A DNA stretch of 8,545 nt. Source: an uncultured Rothia sp. GTDB lineage: Bacteria > Actinomycetota > Actinomycetes > Actinomycetales > Micrococcaceae. The stretch is taken from NCBI GenBank assembly GCA_937935205.1, contig CALGXU010000422.1, positions 1 to 8,545 on the forward strand, written 5' to 3'. The number at the start of each line of letters is the position of its first letter. Position 1 is the stretch's first letter. Of this stretch, positions 6,353 through 8,545 are shown piece by piece. The notes beneath the pieces are model-generated. The model did not search any database and was not told the origin of the DNA. It saw only the letters and a list, made by a program, of their open reading frames with translations. Position numbers and translations under genes: made by a program.

Positions 6353-7018
6353 CTAGCTCTCCGGGCGCGACAGCACCGCCACCAAAAACTCCGAAGAACC
6401 CTCAACAAACGGGTGCATCTGCCACGACGAATACGTGTTATCCACGTTCAGGCCAACCTCGCGGGCATCAGCGAGGAACTGCTCAAACGCATAGTCACGG
6501 CCCGGACCCGAACCATAACCAACCACCGCACGGCCGCCCGGCGCCAACACGCGACGGAAATTCTCAACCACCGGCTTACGAGTCGAACGAGCCAAGAAGC
6601 CCATCACATTACCCGCACACACCAGCAGCTCAAAACCATTCTCCGCCGTAGCGTCACCCTCAATGCCCAGCACCTCGGGCAAATCCACCAAATCGGCAGT
6701 AATCCACGTAGCCTCCGGGCAGACGCGGCGCGCCTCCTCAATCAGCTCAGGATCAATATCCACACCCGTCACACGGTGACCCAGCGCGTGCAGCTGCTTA
6801 CCCACACGACCGGGACCCGAACCCGCATCAAGAATCTTCGCGCCACGAGAAGCCAACGCATTCACCAGACGAGACTCACCGGCCATATCATTACCCTCAG
6901 CCTCCATCGCCTTAAAACGGTCAATGTACCACTGCGAATGATTCGGGTTGCTCTCCTTACGGACCAACCACAGCGACTTCTCACGGTCGCCCGGAGCGTT
7001 GAAACTCATCATTGCCAT
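6353..7018 (-). CDS. Class I SAM-dependent methyltransferase (221 aa)
   Basis: A small Rossmann-fold methyltransferase, cytoplasmic, that transfers a methyl group from S-adenosylmethionine to an unidentified substrate. Motif I is ILDAGSGPG (62-70). The acidic ribose-binding end of strand 2 is VTGVDID (83-89). ITADLVDLP (106-114) matches the adenine-contacting motif, and FELLVCAGNVMGFL (129-142) is the motif IV region. LAPGGRAVVGYG (158-169) is the usual post-motif turn. The 60 residues ahead of motif I are helical and include a HSQWYIDRF stretch, as in small stand-alone enzymes of the Methyltransf_11/25 type. The ATG at 7018 follows AAGGAG (7024-7029, minus strand) with 5-base spacing. ATG codons 3 and 4 are less well placed. 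The substrate cannot be told from the sequence. Confidence 0.9.
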   Translation of the reverse strand: MAMMSFNAPGDREKSLWLVRKESNPNHSQWYIDRFKAMEAEGNDMAGESRLVNALASRGAKILDAGSGPGRVGKQLHALGHRVTGVDIDPELIEEARRVCPEATWITADLVDLPEVLGIEGDATAENGFELLVCAGNVMGFLARSTRKPVVENFRRVLAPGGRAVVGYGSGPGRDYAFEQFLADAREVGLNVDNTYSSWQMHPFVEGSSEFLVAVLSRPES

Positions 7019-7100
7019 AAAAACTCCTTAGACAGGGTTGAGGATGCGCCAGCCGCCACCAGGCACGGTGACCGCGGCGTATAAGCGGTGTGTGCGCTAC

Positions 7101-7109
7101 GTTCTAGCA
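7101..7109 (-). promoter_or_regulatory. Extended -10 promoter for methyltransferase gene
   Basis: On the minus strand, TGC followed by TAGAAC forms an extended -10 that would start transcription near 7094 and leave a leader of about 75 bases. It abuts the hairpin at 7110-7160. Confidence 0.4.
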
Positions 7110-7160
7110 TAGCCCCACCCGGCACCTGCCGGTAAGGGCAGTAAGAGCCGGACGGGGCTA
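7110..7160 (-). terminator. Branched hairpin downstream of the MauE-like gene
   Basis: TAGCCCC (7110-7116) and CCGGC (7119-7123) pair with GCCGG (7147-7151) and GGGGCTA (7154-7160) around a 2-base internal mismatch. An inner CTGCC/GGCAG stem (7126-7130 with 7137-7141) is also present. It probably ends the gene at 7223, but no T-run follows on the minus strand. Confidence 0.4.
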
Positions 7161-7222
7161 ACGGGGCAGCACGAAAAGCAGAGAAGCTACAGAGAGACTA
7201 CAAAGAAGCCACAGGGGAGCGG

Positions 7223-8335
7223 TTAGAGGTGGTCACCGCTAGTATTCGACGTACCCTCAGCAAGCGCCTTACGCATCTGTTCCTGACGCTCCTCCTCAGC
7301 CAGACGAGCCGCCTCAGCGAACTGCTCCTCAATATCGGTCAGCAGCGCCTCAACCTGCTCATTACCAGCCACCGGGCCGCCAGCAATCAGACCATCAGCA
7401 CCCAAAACCACAGCCAACGGCACACCATTACCGAAATTCGCGCGCGCACCAGCCTCACGGTCAATCAACGGAGTCAAACCCTCCGGCAACGTACCCGCCT
7501 TACGCGAGGTCTGCAACGAATCCAGACTCGAATACACCGGATGCAACGCCACCTGCGGCAGACGCTCCTGCCACGAAGCCATCGTCTTCAAAAACTTCAC
7601 ACAACCAACACACGTCGCCGACACAAACACCAGCACACGCGCCTGATTCTTAGCCAACGCACGCAGATTCGTGTGACGACCATTCTCCAAATACAGCGCC
7701 GCATGCGGAATCGGCATGCGAACATACTGCTCCTCACCGTTCTCGTCATACACCGGCTCCGGCAAAATCACCTCAGCCTGCGGCTCCGGCTGCGCCAAAG
7801 CATCACCGCGGCGAACAGCCTCCAACGTCACAGCAATCAGCACCGCACCAAAAACCCACGTCCAGCCGCTATTACCCAGACTCAGCAGAGTCGACACAAC
7901 ACCCGTGCCGCCCTTCAACGCGCTCGCATGTGCGCCAGCCGCCGCCAACAGCAAGGCAATATTACGGACCAGCGTGTAACGGCTCACCGGTGCATCCGAC
8001 TCAGAACCAAAACAATTACAGCTTCCAGTACGACCCGTCGCCAGAGCTCGCGCAATCACCACCGTGTAAAACAGCATCAGAATCAACGCCAAACCCGAAG
8101 CAATCACCGCAGGCAAACGCACCGGCGACAACAACAGCACCGCCGCCAAAACAATCTCAAACCACGGCAGAACCAGCGACACCGCACGGGTCGGCGCAAT
8201 CTTCTCCAAACCAAGATTCTGAATACCGGTCACGGTACTCTGCGGGTCCTTCGCCTTAGCAATACCGCTAATCAACAAAGTCAACGCAATAAGTGCCGTA
8301 CACAAAACAAGCGGCACAGTAGAGACGGTGAGCAT
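7223..8335 (-). CDS. MauE/DoxX-like membrane protein fused to a thioredoxin-like domain (370 aa)
   Basis: Predicted membrane-bound thiol-disulfide protein. The N-terminal 175 residues resemble MauE (methylamine utilisation, DoxX-like superfamily), with membrane segments near 5-26, 53-70, 76-98, 122-138 and 158-173 and the characteristic SCNCFG motif (Cys106, Cys108). After a Pro/Glu-rich linker (about 181-209) comes a thioredoxin-like domain: VLVFVSATCVGC with Cys242 and Cys245, then GVPLAVVLGADG with a cis-proline candidate at 306. The tail (335-362) is a charged helix. The ATG at 8335 is preferred because AGGAG (8340-8344, minus strand) lies 4 bases upstream and the protein then opens directly into a membrane helix. 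A longer reading from 8452 adds 39 residues with no family character. MauE-type proteins are thought to pass electrons between membrane quinones and thiols. No methylamine dehydrogenase genes are present, so a general disulfide role is inferred. Confidence 0.88.
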   Translation of the reverse strand: MLTVSTVPLVLCTALIALTLLISGIAKAKDPQSTVTGIQNLGLEKIAPTRAVSLVLPWFEIVLAAVLLLSPVRLPAVIASGLALILMLFYTVVIARALATGRTGSCNCFGSESDAPVSRYTLVRNIALLLAAAGAHASALKGGTGVVSTLLSLGNSGWTWVFGAVLIAVTLEAVRRGDALAQPEPQAEVILPEPVYDENGEEQYVRMPIPHAALYLENGRHTNLRALAKNQARVLVFVSATCVGCVKFLKTMASWQERLPQVALHPVYSSLDSLQTSRKAGTLPEGLTPLIDREAGARANFGNGVPLAVVLGADGLIAGGPVAGNEQVEALLTDIEEQFAEAARLAEEERQEQMRKALAEGTSNTSGDHL

Positions 8336-8417
8336 AAAACTCCTAGAGTGAGTGTGTGAAAACAGGAGGCGGCAGCGGCAGTTTTTAGGCAGAACAAACC
8401 GCGCGACGTGCCGCCGT

Positions 8418-8423
8418 GTTATA
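8418..8423 (-). promoter_or_regulatory. -10 element for the MauE-like gene
   Basis: TATAAC on the minus strand is the best -10 match upstream of the start at 8335. It predicts a start near 8411 and a leader of about 75 bases. No convincing -35 is visible. Confidence 0.4.
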
Positions 8424-8455
8424 CACGATTTTACGCCCTGCACATGGGGCATTGT

Positions 8456-8483
8456 CTCTACGAGTTAAGCTCTACGAGTTAAG
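8456..8483. repeat. Exact 14-bp tandem duplication
   Basis: CTCTACGAGTTAAG occurs twice in direct succession (8456-8469 and 8470-8483), just outside the palindromic repeat at the window edge. Confidence 0.9.
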
Positions 8484-8545
8484 CGGAAAGCGGTATACGC
8501 CCTCGTTCCTACAGGGAACCCGCCCTCGCTTCGCTTCGGGCACCC
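8484..8545. repeat. Palindromic repeat, copy D, cut by window edge
   Basis: The core TCGTTCCTACAGGG, then CCTCGCTTCGCTTC, matches copies A-C. The inner stem is GCCC (8522-8525) with GGGC (8538-8541) in place of GTCC/GGAC, a compensatory pair of changes. The left arm lies within 8484-8502 and includes GCGGTATACGCC. The right arm falls outside the window. Confidence 0.8.

Noticed and set aside
7229..8359. A 376-codon plus-strand frame opposite the MauE-like gene.
   Set aside because: It is Arg/Gln/Thr-rich with no domain. The minus strand has membrane helices, CNCFG and CVGC motifs and a ribosome site.
8336..8452. A 39-residue N-terminal extension of the MauE-like protein starting at 8452.
   Set aside because: It crosses the likely promoter, lacks a ribosome site and has no family character. 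ATG 8335 has AGGAG upstream.

Overview
The window looks like chromosomal DNA from a high-GC actinobacterium, most likely a Rothia-type member of the Micrococcaceae. The basis is C-rich third codon positions, extended -10 promoters of the TGnTANNNT kind, apparent leaderless starts, Ser/Ala-rich lipoproteins, and an oral-commensal style of dispersed palindromic repeats. The genus is an inference from these features and was not tested by a search.

Layout: (1) 34-1707 (+) holds two tandem paralogous lipoproteins, each followed by a hairpin terminator. The second copy is broken at a run of ten G and would be restored to 240 residues by loss of one G, so it is a candidate phase-variable surface lipoprotein. 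(2) 2025-3995 (+) is a 656-residue thioredoxin-like/NHL-repeat protein with a CCINC motif. (3) 3996-4401 has no gene. It carries three roughly 90-bp palindromic repeats with a shared core and different but self-complementary arms, plus a decayed half copy. (4) 4402-5379 (-) and 5443-6144 (+) are two divergent membrane-anchored proteins of unknown function, both apparently starting on leaderless transcripts. (5) 6145-6352 is a convergent 3' region with a two-way hairpin and a degenerate 22-bp tandem repeat. (6) 6353-7018 (-) is a class I SAM-dependent methyltransferase. (7) 7223-8335 (-) is a MauE-like membrane protein fused to a thioredoxin domain. (8) The right edge has a 14-bp tandem duplication and the start of a fourth palindromic repeat.

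How the genes fit together: most lie in separate transcription units, and no long operon is visible. Two encode thiol-redox proteins (the NHL/thioredoxin protein and the MauE-thioredoxin fusion), but they are about 3 kb apart on opposite strands and nothing shows that they act together. The strongest candidate for an undescribed system is the lipoprotein pair: one stable copy beside one copy carrying an apparent on/off switch. The palindromic repeat family, with compensatory changes in its arms and inner stem, comes second.
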